In this document: positions 12,985-24,400 of the stretch, one piece after another
Layout: the number at the start of each line of letters is the position of its first letter
Position numbering within the stretch: position 1 is the stretch's first letter
Assembly: GCA_016081115.2 (NCBI GenBank)
Contig: JABTTQ020001774.1
Coordinates: 558,001-622,000 of the forward strand
Source of the DNA: Rehmannia glutinosa
Lineage: Eukaryota > Streptophyta > Magnoliopsida > Lamiales > Orobanchaceae
Length of the DNA stretch: 64,000 nucleotides
Direction of reading: 5' to 3'
The notes under the pieces: generated by a model
The model's database searches: none
Told to the model about the DNA's origin: nothing
Seen by the model: only the letters and a program-made list of their open reading frames with translations
Position numbers and translations under genes: made by a program

Positions 12985-13075
12985 CACCATGAGCTTGTAG
13001 CTCAAGTTGTATCGTTCACCCTTTATAAGGGTGTTGATCAGAGTTCGAACCCTGTATCTTTCAGTTTATTTAAAA
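12985..13075 (+). mobile_element. tRNA-derived SINE-like sequence (in copy B)
   Basis: This is the counterpart of the unit at 4385-4470. Box A tagctcaagttg is at 12998-13009 and box B agttcgaaccc at 13042-13052; this box B is closer to the pol III consensus than that of copy A. Confidence 0.5.
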
Positions 13076-14108
13076 TTTATCCCCTCCCCTCAAACCACTA
13101 CTCCCAACTTATTTAAAGAAAAGGACATTTTTGCCCCCAACAGTTTTTTATTTTTATTTTTCTTACAACACTACAACCTGACCCATACTATTTGGACAAA
13201 AATAAAACGATAAGGATAAAATACCGAACATTTCTGAAAAATTAATACATTTACGCTCTTGACCTTTCTTCTGGACATTTGTAGGCTCCCACCAATTTTG
13301 CCGAATTTTTTACGTTGTTATTTTCAGGTTGCTTTGAATATGTTTTAAGTATGTTTCATCTAATAAAATTTCAATGAAAATATAAATTTTGCCCATAAAA
13401 TAATTAATTTTTGTACTCAAAATTTTATAAACAATACAGAATTATACACATAAATTTAATATTAAAACAAAACAAAATGAATATAATAGAAACAACACAT
13501 GAATAGAAAAACAAAATTCAATTTTTGACCCAATGCATTGAAAACGTCAAAAACACATATAAACAACATAACAATATTAAAAACTATATAGAAACACCCT
13601 GAAACAATATAAATACAGGAACAAAAAGAGTTTGAAAATAGGTAGAAAGTTGCAATGAAACATCGAATACAACATGAAAACAATAAAGAAACATCACAAC
13701 AACATTAAAAACAATATAGAAACAACCTAGAAATAACATAAACCATATATAAAACAACATATGAACAAAAAAGAATGTAAAAAATAGATAAAAGTTGTAT
13801 CGAAACATCGAAGCAACACAGAAACAAAACAAACAATATAGAAACAAGTAGGAAACAATAGAAATAACATAGAAAACAATCGAGGAACAAAAACAAATCG
13901 AAAAAAAAAAGCATAAAAAGATCCAAAAAATGTGCATGAGCGTAAAAATATGCCAAAAAGAACGGAAAACGTATTTAATGTCTTTTCTCTTGAAATGTTG
14001 CTCGCTTAAGGGAATAAGAGCTAGCAACTGAAGGTCCGTGACCTTGAGCAACTCTTTATCCTTAGAAAATCTGGGTATTTTTGGAATTAATTCAGAATAG
14101 AACACTAG

Positions 14109-14703
14109 GGGTGGCAATTTTTGACACGACACGATAGCACGACACAAAAACGATACGAAAATAGCGGGTTAGTGTTTAGTCTTATTGTGTTCGTGTGCTT
14201 ATCGTATCGACACGATAAGAACACGAAAATTTTGTGTCGTGTTCGTGTTTTTATCGTGTTTACACGATAGTGACACGAACACGATAGTGACACGATAATG
14301 ACATGACACGAACACGATAAGGACACAATAATGACACGTTTACCTGTTAGTGACACGATAATGACACGACACGAACACGATAAGGACAATATAATAACAC
14401 GTTTACCTGTTAGTGACACGATAATGGCACGATAACATGATATTTTGTATATTTGTGTCGTGTATTTTCGAGTTATATCGTGTAATTTCATATCGTGTAT
14501 TAACGTGTAAATTATTTTTTTTTGTTTTTGACTTATCGTGTCACTATCGTGTCGTGTCGTATCGTGTCAACACGAAAATTTTCGTGTTCGTGTCGTGTCA
14601 GAGCAGATCCTTATCGTGTCGTGTTCGTGTTTGCCCTTATCGTGTCGTGTCGTTATCATGTCGACACAAAACACGACATGATAACACAATTTGACACCCC
14701 TAT
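14109..14703. mobile_element. hAT-like MITE made of cacgat-rich repeats
   Basis: Ends gggtggcaattt and aatttgacacccc are imperfect inverted repeats. The 8-bp flanks aacactag at 14101-14108 and 14704-14711 are a perfect target duplication, the size typical of hAT elements. Copy A has the uninterrupted site with a single aacactag (near 5478). The interior is an irregular array of cacgat/acacgaa words on both strands; the long open frames across it are a by-product of that repetition. Confidence 0.85.
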
Positions 14704-15559
14704 AACACTAGATAAAGTCCCAATGTCTCCAAGCCTATTGCTCTTGGTACTACAGCATTTGCAATTGATGAATTAAAGCAAGGGCACGGCCCAATATGGT
14801 GTTGATCTCCATGTTATCTTATTCTCGTTAATTATGTTGTTTAATATGGTCATGGTCCTCATGGACCATTAATCATTTAATTTTTTTAGTACAATGGGAT
14901 AGTATGAAAAGAAATACATGCACTCATATGACATAAAATTTGATCAATTGCCCTTACAATACAAATCTCACCCAACACAAAATTGATCCCACCATTAATC
15001 ATTTAATGGATATAGATTGTGATAGGAAATGCATCTACATAAAAATATAATTAAGGTCCCGTTTGCTGTTTGAGACTACTAGAAATATGTCATTAAACAT
15101 TTAAATTAAATATGATTAATTTACTCCACAAAACTTACTTTTTAACCTACTAAAAGCAATCTCAGCTTTTGAACTTATTTTCTAAACCTTTCCCTTCACC
15201 TTTAAATTTTACGAACTCATTTTTTATATGCACGCCACAAGAATCAAACTTTTTGAATAAAGAAAAAGGAAACCACTGTCTTTACAAAATAAAGAGAATA
15301 ATTAATTAACACCATTTCAATACATAAAACATACTCTAGTAAACTAATTACAAAATGACCTGGACATGCAACAGCTTATACATTTAATACGAGCCGACAA
15401 GGGTATCTTAAAAAAAACACCAAGTCCCCCAAATATAGCCAAGTTGATGATCAAACATATAATCATCATTATACTTAACAATAATACCTTTTTCGTTGTT
15501 AGTTGAAGATAGAGAAAAACACCTACCAACATGATTAAGGTTTAATTAATGTTGATTAG

Positions 15560-16502
15560 TTAGACACTAATGGTACGATATGGGGATCCAATCACTCGGG
15601 TTTGGGCCAACCCGTGGAGTTTCCTCTCTTTGATGGCCGGATCTTCTAACATGAGAACTTTGTCCTTATCTCTTACACCAACCATGTGCAAGTGTTCATA
15701 GTCCTCCCTTTCTTTGCCTTTGAACAATAGCCTTTGCTCTTGGGGCTCCAAGTTTGTCAATAGTGACAAAACAATCTTTAATTCTCCTAAAAGAAACAAA
15801 AAAGAAAAACTGATCATTTAGAGAATTAAAATCTTGTAACTCTCACATAAAACGATAAATTCATATGCACTTGTATCACATGTTTTGCAAATTAGATTGA
15901 GGGGTTATTTGTAAGATAAATACAAATTTCAGCCGTATATTTGTAATGTTGTAGAAATTGCTAGACGCTAATTCAGCAGCAACCCAACGCCTAGAAATAA
16001 TACTTTTTTTTTATTTTCTAAATCTATTTTTGGCAGATTTTTGGCAGCATAGGTGGCGCCTATGCCCGATTTTTTGGCCGAGGCGATTTTTCCACCAATT
16101 TAGACATAATCACCCCAACCTAGAGGCCCTTAGGCCGCTTTTTACAACATTGGATATTTGTAATTTTAGATGATAACTGAAATTTTTTTTATTAAGCTAA
16201 ATTTCTAAAGTGGTTTTTGTAATTATCCCAAAAAATATATGAAATAAGAGAAGTAAAGATAAATTACCAAACGTTGAGGTTGCTTGGACTGATAAGTCAT
16301 GCCACTGTGATACAGTTGAGACTCTAATCGTGATCATAACTTCATCGTTGTTTTCTTTGCTTTCTCTTTTTTGGACAAGCATGCCCCCTGGCCTTAGTTC
16401 CCATTTAATCTCACCACCGCCGCTGGCGGCGGCGGCACCACCACCGCCACCACCTAGCTTAGAGCTGCTTCTAGAAAACCTCTTTGACCTTAACTTGATC
16501 AT
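15560..16502 (-). CDS. BAG-type ubiquitin-like (UBL-only) protein
   Basis: Two exons: exon 1 at 16502-16268 and exon 2 at 15786-15560, joined over a 481-bp intron with GT donor (gtaatt at 16267-16262) and AG acceptor (ttttag before 15786). Together they give 462 nt, 153 residues plus TAA. The start MIKLRSKRFSRSSSK and the following Gly/Ala-rich run, then EIKWELRPGGMLVQKR and a beta-grasp region with LEPQEQRLLFKGKERED and GVRDKDKVLMLEDP, match the ubiquitin-like half of plant BAG regulators 1-4. The BAG domain that binds Hsp70 in full-length members is absent: the protein ends with GSPYRTISV. From memory, Arabidopsis has similar short UBL-only relatives of about 160 residues, so this is probably a natural short form, not a truncation. 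Its role is likely in Hsp70/proteasome-linked protein quality control, but that is inferred. The splice frame is intact and no stop interrupts it. Confidence 0.85.
15946..16154. mobile_element. MITE inside the BAG-like gene intron
   Basis: Both ends carry atgttgta-type inverted termini: atgttgtagaaattg on the left, and tttttacaacattgga on the right. The 8-bp flanks tatttgta at 15938-15945 and 16155-16162 form a perfect target duplication, consistent with a hAT-type insertion. Removing it leaves an intron of about 264 bp. The interior has the ggcgcc/gccgag words often seen in plant hAT MITEs. Confidence 0.7.
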
Positions 16503-16518
16503 TTTTGTTCCTCGTTTT

Positions 16519-16519
<1 letters not shown>

Positions 16520-16575
<56 letters not shown>
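16520..16575 (-). repeat. (AG)28 microsatellite in the 5' leader of the BAG-like gene
   Basis: An uninterrupted (CT)28 run on the plus strand reads (AG)28 on the gene's strand and ends 17 bases before the ATG. By position it lies in the 5' UTR, between the TATA box and the start codon. Such GAGA tracts are bound by plant BBR/BPC factors, so a regulatory role is possible but not shown. Confidence 0.9.
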
Positions 16576-16576
<1 letters not shown>

Positions 16577-16626
16577 AAAGTTAGTCTTTAGTAGCAGGGG
16601 AGAGAAATAGTAGTAGGACTGGCCAA

Positions 16627-16633
16627 TTATATA
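16627..16633 (-). promoter_or_regulatory. TATA box of the BAG-like gene
   Basis: The gene strand reads gctatataattgg here, with TATATAA about 125 bases before the ATG. Transcription starting ~30 bases downstream would give a leader of roughly 90-100 nt containing the (AG)28 tract. No other TATA-like sequence is better placed. Confidence 0.6.
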
Positions 16634-16639
16634 GCAGGC

Positions 16640-18170
16640 GGGAGCTAATATGTGGACAAAATTTCTGAACATTAAAAAAACTAAACCGCCTTAATTTTGC
16701 ATAATCCTTTTATTAATTAATTGTACTAAGAAGATTAATTATAATTTGAAGAGCCCTTGATATTGTGACACGTGGAATATTGGAGGAATTCCTTGCGTGA
16801 TTTTGTGGGGGGTTAAGGCACATGGGGGGGGTTGGTTGGTTAGTTACACGCTTTTGCTTAATTAACGGGCCTAAGAATTTCCCCACATCCTATAGTCGGT
16901 CGATAAATTTATTCAAATTTAAATTCTTTGGTGCGTTTAATTATTTTTTTAGTTTGATTGACTTGCTCAAAAAAAAAATGATTTTGGGTTGTTTTTCCAT
17001 AAATTTATGTAGATAATGTATAAGGGTAGAACTAATTAATGTCATAAAAGAGTTTTTCAATGATTTCTTCTTTTTTTTATTTTGTTATTGATTCAAACCG
17101 TAGTTAAAGATAGTACAAATAAATAAAATCTTTAGTTGGCACCAGACACAAAATTGGAGCAGATACAAGATGGTCGCGTGTTACTGGACGAGCAGACTCA
17201 AGTTCGAATCATATCCTAATTCCGCATAAATTCCATTTTCTATTTCCTCCCTTAAAAAGAATATTATAATTGATTTTTTCGGTTAAGACTACTTTATTTG
17301 TGATTTTATTAATTTATTCATCTAATATTATTTGGTGATCGTTAGAGTGTCTTATTCTTTAGATTTGTTTTGGGGTGGTTGGATAATCCTGAGGGTATCT
17401 AACCATGTGTTACAAGAAATTAAATTTCTCATTCATACTCATCCTCATTTACGTAATTTAGGTGCAAAATTTAATTTCAATGAATTCTATATGTTTCCCT
17501 TAATTAAAATGTTTTCTTTCACACGAAATTGGGGAATTAGAAGGTGGGCCCATTTTAATCAGCCAATATTTTTCCCTGAAGCAACCGCAAATTGATTACT
17601 TTGATAATGCTTTAGAGCTCAAAATTAGTTATTTACAGCCAGCCAGCTTCTCATCCTCCTAATAATTTATTTATTTTATTTATTTATTTTGCAAAAATAA
17701 ATAAATAAAAGAAAAATCTCTCTAATCTTGGGTGTATTTTAGAGCATTTCACCTATTTATGTTAGAAATATTAAATATTAAATGGTTTACATCTCTAATA
17801 GCTTAAATTTTTAGATGAAGTGATCATTCAATATGGACAGAGACTGACCAAACAAAAGACCCTGATGTGTCGAATCTCATTGCCACCCAGTCCTGCATTC
17901 GAATATCACGACCACCAATTAAAATGTTCCACATTCAAGACTTAATAAAAATTAGCATGCACTTTAGGGGGTATATTAGAATTGTTAAAGATTAAATGGT
18001 TTACCTCTCTAAGATTTTAATAACTTAAACTTTTAGATGAGGTGGTCAGTTAATAATTTAAATCTGCATTTAGAATTAATCATATACACAAAGTCATGTT
18101 ATTTAAACATGATGCAAAATAAAACGTTCGATTCAAGAAAGTTTAAACATACCAATACTATGTAGGATTA
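16640..18170. other. Intergenic DNA upstream of the BAG-like gene
   Basis: AT-rich sequence with no coding region I can support. A weak tRNA-like box B (agttcgaatc, near 17203) suggests a SINE relic, but no tail or target duplication is visible. A short pair of similar sentences (atggttta / taaactttta-type words at 17775-17820 and 17995-18045) suggests a small local duplication. Confidence 0.4.
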
Positions 18171-18171
18171 G

Positions 18172-18520
18172 GGGCGTAAAACGAATCGAGTCGACCCGAA
18201 TATAATACTGTTCAAATTTTTTCTGAATTTTTATCGAGCTTCAAAAATTGTGTTTGAGCTTGGTTTGATTATTAATCAAGTCAATCTTGAACGAGCTCTA
18301 GTCGAGCCGAACACGAATCGAGCTCTAGTCGAGCCGAACATGAATCGAGCTCTAGAAGCTTGCAATTGTTAATTTTTTACTAATAGAGCTGAGCCCAAGC
18401 CGAACTTTATATTTTATGGAATGGATTTTTTTTCAAGCTTGGACATTGTTATATTAATGAATCAAACTCAAACGCAATTTTGACGATCGATCTCGAGTCA
18501 AGTATCGAGTAGTTTAGTTT
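18172..18520. mobile_element. Decayed hAT-like MITE with 27-bp tandem repeats
   Basis: Starts with aggggcgtaaaacgaa, like the common plant terminus aggggtgtaaacga. It contains two 27-bp tandem units (18293-18319 and 18320-18346) starting gagctctagtcgagccgaa, plus a partial third. No matching right terminus is found, so it is truncated or degraded. Confidence 0.5.
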
Positions 18521-20216
18521 TTTCACATACGATTGCACGCAAATTCGACAAATACATATAGTTTATCGAAATGGTTAAAATTCGACAAATACTTATAGTT
18601 TGTCGAAATAGTTATAGATCAGCAATCTAATCATGAAAAACATAAATTATCCAAGAAAGCAAAGGGAGAAGAAATACAAAAAAAAAAAGAAGAAAAGATT
18701 CTGAGGGTTTTGTCTCACAAGTGACAACCCCACATGTATATAGGTGAAGGGGACTAATGATATTGTGTTCAATAATTTCAGAAGTTTTTCTTTGGGTTTG
18801 AGTGAACTCCAAAGGAGCCATACTCACATGTCCCATATATGGATTTGCTATGTCCCCAAAGGGGCCTTTTACAACACAAAAGGTGTCGGCCAATTATTCA
18901 TAATTAATACCTGTTTCTTTTGTAATAATAGAGGAGATTATTTTGAATTTCTTTATTTTGATTTGATATCAACTTACATTTCTTTTTTTTTTTAAATGCG
19001 AAAAACTTATATTTCATTTTATATATGCACATTAAGTGTATATTATTCAGAGTTTCACATTAAATGTTAATTTATATATTATTTGATTTGGGTGAATAAA
19101 TTAGATGTACTTCGGTTCGGGACGCTTCGTCTCGAGTCTAGGTACTTTTGGTTCGAATCCTGTAAAAGAGTGAACGTAAGGCTAGTGGAATGGTCCCCAT
19201 CTAAGACCCTCTGATGCTTAAGTCAGATACAGGTGTAAGGTTACTAATAAACTGAAAAAAGAGGTGACTAGCAATAAATGAGATACATGTAAAGACAAAA
19301 AAGTGGAGTAGGTTTTGACTTAATAGGTCGCAATTAAGTCGCATTTACCTAGCACCATGTGTCGACCTCGCCTTGGTCTACCAGTCATGATGCAGCGATT
19401 TAACGGGTCGGGTCAATTAGGCGACCCGAACCGCCACCTTGGGTCGGGTCATGGCCCGAATTCCAAAAGTCGTGGATCCTAGCTTCTTTCAGTTGTTTTG
19501 CCTATGGGCGAGGGTATTTAGGTAATTTTGGTTAGATGTATATCATTATTATTGTTGTTGTTGGTAAAGATTGATTAATTAAGCTATTCATATTATTTTG
19601 ATGATTATTAATTATGGGACTGTGGGAAATGAGTTAGGAAAACGAAATTAGGTGAATTTAGGTCAGATTAATTCCATAAAAAGATGTAACAAGTTAGGTC
19701 AGATTTTTAATCATCATTTGGACATTAGATCAAAATCATTTTCCAATATTGATTTGTGCCACCAGAATCCATGCACATGTGCTCATATGCTTTATGGTTT
19801 AATTTACAATACGCTCGTCCTATCCTAAATTAAGATTTTGACTGACATGACTAACCAAAATTATTGGTCATTGGGGACTAAATTAGAGTCATCAGGACTA
19901 ATCTTATCCAATTATGAAGATTAAAATGTATATTGTTTCAAGGTTCAAGTAACACGGCAAAAGTCTCAAATCCTAAAACTAGATTCATTAATCTAGATAA
20001 TTCTAGATAAGTTAATTTATGCAAGAATCTATCCTGAAATTGTTAAAACAATTAGACCCTAGACTTGTATCTTCCTAATAGTTGGTAAATGAATTTTAAA
20101 AAAAAAATCATTTTTTTAGAATAAAAAATTATATACATGTATAACATATTTCTCATAAACTATTTGACGATTTCAAAATTATCAAGTGCAAGCGACAATA
20201 ATTAGCTGATTTTATG
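18521..20216. other. Intergenic DNA with an LTR-like fragment
   Basis: No gene is supported. At 19150-19260 there is about 90 bp (core ctctgatgcttaagtc at 19209-19224) whose reverse complement recurs at 31058-31145, where it follows a TATA box as in an LTR. The rest is AT-rich sequence with gggtcgggtc words near 19400-19450. Confidence 0.45.
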
Positions 20217-20385
20217 AACTAAAGTAGGGGTGGCAATTCGTGCCGTATTCGGGTTTGATTGTCGAGTCGAGATATAATAATAATGTTATTAGTGTCAGAT
20301 TTCTCAACTCCAACCCGATCTATTTAGTTATTCATGTCAAATTTCTCAACTCCTAACCCGACCTTTTTATTATTCGTGTGATTTG

Positions 20386-21383
20386 GGTTGGAAATTTTGG
20401 TTTTGATAAAGTGGGTGTCGATCCGATTTTGACCAAATTTTTGGTGGCTAAATATTTAATTATGGAGGAATTAAATTATATATAATTAATCTACGTTCCG
20501 AGTAGATGTTCGTAGTATTTTTTATTTCTCAAAACTGAATTTCGATGAGTGAGAAATTAATACACGAAGGTAGCCACATAAATGGGCATTATGTAAAGGG
20601 AGATGAAAGGTTTTTGCCTTATCCCACATTGAATACAAATCATTGTTTATCCTAGTTTATTTACTAGAAGATGTTATATGTTGTATAAATTATAACACAA
20701 GTGGATAATCACAAGTGGGCCACACGCACGCGCCCGCTCGGCCCGGTCTAGGCCGGGTCCAGGTCCACTAAAGTTTTGCCATTCGAAAATGGGCTTGACC
20801 CAGATTCAAGTGATTGTTGAAACCCAATGAATGTGGACATTGTAGGTGTCCAGATTCGTGTGATTGTTGGAGTTGTAACTCCTGCAGTGGTGGTCACCTG
20901 AAGTTAGCCCACTACCTGACTGTTATGCAGTAGTGGGATGTAACACCTTGGCTGTTACAAGTGATTTAATGCCCACTACCCAGTTTTTTCTCCTGCAGGT
21001 GGAATGGTTGGCTATTTACACATGGTTGTGCATTGCAATTTAATACACTGAATTCTTTCTTCATAAAAAAGCATACACTCATCTTCTGCATTCTGCTCTA
21101 AGTCCAACAACCAGTTTTTAGCACATTTCTAGTTCGAAGGAGCTTCTGTGTTAGGGGTGCTACTACACAGAAGACGTAGGTCGTTTCATCTTTGGAAGCA
21201 ATACGTGGGGACCGTGAGCACTAGCCGGGACGTAATTGCTTTGCACAAAGAGATTCTTCTCGACTCGGCTTTCTGAAAGTTTTATTGAAGAAGTTGTAAT
21301 AGCTAGTTCTTTTCTTGTAATCTTCTGTTTCTGTAATTTGCCATTTTGAAGGCATTCCCGATTCTGTACCATTGTAATCAACA
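20386..21383 (+). repeat. 5' LTR of the copia element
   Basis: 998 bp, ending gtaatcaaca. The first base of the expected TG terminus is changed (ggttggaaat versus tgttggaaat in the 3' LTR). No TGGTATCAGAGC primer site follows: only 27 bases separate the LTR from the gag ATG, so the primer site is either lost or non-standard. Confidence 0.9.
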
Positions 21384-21410
21384 ATCGCAAAGCAATTATC
21401 GAACTTCACG

Positions 21411-24400
21411 ATGGCAAGCTCAAGCAGAACCCCGATCATCCCTCCTGCTCAAGCTGAGAAACCCAAAAATTTCATGGGTTTCGACTTCAAGAGGTGGAAG
21501 CAAAAAATGTTGTTTTACCTAACTACCCTGGGTGTGGCGAAATATCTGACCAAGAACGCTCCTGTTGTTGCTGAGAACGAAACGAATGCTAAAAAACGTG
21601 TTGCGTTTGATACATGGGGCCAAGGTGATTTCCTGTGCCGTGACTATGTCCTAAACGGACTTAGTGATGCACTTTACAGTGTGTATTGTGCTGTGAAATC
21701 CTCCAAAGAATTGTGGGATTCTTTGGAGAAGAAGTACAAAACCGAGGATGCCGGCACAAATAAATTTATTGTCGGTAAGTTCTTGGATTTTGTGATGGTT
21801 GATTCTAAAACCATTATAGAACAAGTTCAGAAGTTCCAATTGATCCTACATGAAATCTCTGCCGAGAGAATGGCTTTGCTGGAAGCATTCCAAGTGGCCG
21901 CCTTGATTGAGAAATTGCCCCCTAGTTGGAGGGATTTCAAGAATTATCTCAAACATAAGCGAAAGGAGATGGGACTAGAGGATCTGATTGTCAAACTCAG
22001 AATTGAGGAAGACAATAGGAGGATTGACTCCAAGCTTGTCCCTATGGAGTCAAAAGCCAAATTGATGGATCATGACTCGTCAAGTAATTCGAAGAAAAGG
22101 CCTAACGATAAAGGCAAGAAACCGACAGCTGGAAAATTCCAAGGAGCTTGCTACAACCGTGGCAAACTGAATCATATGGCGAAGGACTGCCGTCAGCCAA
22201 AAAAAAAGAAAACAAAACCGCAGTCCAATGCGAATGTGGTTGAAGAAAGGGAGCTGACAGACGTTGACATGTTGGCGGTTGTGTTTGAAGCCAATTTGGT
22301 GGATAACCCAAAAGAATGGTTTGTGGATACCGGTGCCACTTGCCATGTCTGTTCTGATCAGGATGCATTCTCTTCTTACATCCCATCGATCGGAAGGAAT
22401 CTCCATATGGGAAATCACGTCTCTTCTGATGTTGCTGGCGTTGGAACGGTGGTGCTAAAGCTTACTTCGGGAAAGGAGTTGAAGCTGAAGGATGCGCTGC
22501 ATGTCCCAGACATCCGCAAAAATCTGGTTTCGGATTCGCTGCTGGTCAACCATGGGTTTAGACTAGTTTTTGAGTCTGAAAAGTTTGTACTTAGCAAATT
22601 TGGACAGTTCCTTGGTAGGGGTTATCTAGACAAATGACTGTTCAAAATGAATGTATGACTGTACACCGTTTTGGTGAGAATATGAATAAGAATGAATCTT
22701 CTTCTATTTTATATTACTGAGTGCTCTAATTTATGGAATATTAGTTAGGACATGTAAATCTGAATGCTAAAAGATTGGTAAATTTAGAATTAATTAATTT
22801 ACCTAAAGTAAACTCACAAAGAAAATGTGAAGTTTGTGTGGAAGCTAAAATGGCTAAATTACCGTTTCATTCGGTTGAAAGGAGCCCTTCACCTTTAGAG
22901 TTGATACACACTGATGTGTGTGATCTAAAATTTGTGCAAACTAAAGGTGGTAAAAAATGGTTCATCACATTTATTGATGATTGCACAAGGTTTTGCTACT
23001 TATACTTGTTAAGAAGCAAAGATGAAGCATTAGAAACTTTTAAGAATTATAAAAATGAAGTTGAAAATCAACTTGGCAGCCAGATTAAAATAATTCGTAG
23101 TGATAGAGGTGGCGAATATGTTACACCATTTGAAGAACTATGTACCTAGTCGGGCATAATTCATCAAACAACAGCACCATATTCACCACAGTCTAACGGT
23201 GTTGTTGAATGTAAAAACCAAACTCTAAAAGAGATGATGAATGCCATGTTGATAAGTTTCAGATTACCCCAGACTATGTGGGGGGAAGCTGTTTTAACAG
23301 CCAACCACATATTGAATAAAATACCACTTAAAGGGAAAGATAAGACACCTTACGAATTGTGGAAAAAACGTAAGCCTTCTTATAAATACCTTAATTGTGG
23401 GGGTGTTTGGCTAAGGTAGCAATACCTGAACCAAAACAGGTTAAAAATGGACCAAAGACAGTTGATTGTGTCTTTGTGGGATATGCATACCAAAGTAGTG
23501 CATATAGAATTATGATACATAAGTCAGAAAATCTGAAAATGACTGAAGGTACCATAATCGAATCAAGGAATGTTGTATTCTTTGAGGATGTCTACCCTTG
23601 TAGAGAAAAGTTAGAAGTATGTACTAATAAAAAAACTCACGAAACTGCAAGTGGTTCAACACGAATTAGTGAAGAACCGAGACGTAGTAAGAGGTCTAAG
23701 ATGGCTAAGTCTTTTGGGCCAGATTACATAACATTTATGTTAGATGGTGAGCCAAACTCGATTAAAGAGGCTCTAAGTAGTCCAGATGTTCCGCTCTAGC
23801 AAGAAGCTATCAATAGTGAAATGGAGTCGATTCTACAGAACTATACTTGAGAGTTGGTTGATCTCCCTGCTGGTCATAAACCTTTAGGATGTAAGTGGAT
23901 CCTAAAGAAGAAGTATAAAGCAGATGGAACTATTGATAAGTATAAAGCACGGCTTGTAGCCAAAGGCTTTAAACAAAAAGAAGGATATGACTTCTTTGAT
24001 ACCTATTCTCCAGTGACGAGGATTGCGTCTATTCGGGTGCTTCTCGCGATTGTTGTTTTGCACAATCTTGAGATTCATCAGATGGATGTCAAGACGGCGT
24101 TTCTGAATGGGGAGATAGATGATAAAATCTACATGGAACAACCTGAAGGGTTTGTTGCGCCCGGTCAAGAAAAGAAGGTGTGCAAGTTAATAAGATCCTT
24201 GTACGGACTGAAACAAGCTCCAAAACAATGGCATCTTAAGTTTGACAATACAATGTTGTCAAATGGATTTAAAATCAATGAGTGTGATAAATGCGTATAT
24301 GTCAAAGGGACATCGGAAGCATTTGTCATAGTTTGTCTATACGCAGACGATTTATTAATCATGGGCAGTAGTCATGATACTATCGTGGAGACTAAAAGAA

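Larger units (their letters stand above)
11800..15319 (+). repeat. Segmental direct repeat, copy B
   Basis: This is the second copy of the block at 3192-7139. It begins at tgcgcggacgcgcac, fused to the truncated LINE, and ends at accatttca (15319), where it runs on without a break into the 3' flank of the BAG-like gene. It lacks the MULE MITE of copy A and carries instead a hAT-like MITE at 14109-14703. Because it runs smoothly into the gene flank, it represents the LINE-free chromosome state on that side. No protein-coding gene is seen in it. Confidence 0.9.

Noticed and set aside
14109..14776. Long open frames on both strands rich in S-C-R-V words
   Set aside because: They are by-products of the cacgat-type repeats in the MITE.
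3192..15319. The two 2.9 kb blocks as LTRs of one giant element (they start TG and end CA)
   Set aside because: No matching 5-bp flanks (gcagt versus ataca), no primer site after copy A, no polypurine tract before copy B, and the region between them is a LINE.
15958..16173. 71-codon plus-strand frame
   Set aside because: It lies within the intronic MITE of the BAG-like gene.
18627..18995. Possible small genes on either strand
   Set aside because: Overlapping opposite frames under 90 codons with no recognisable domain, splice context or promoter; one ends in low-complexity Phe/Leu.
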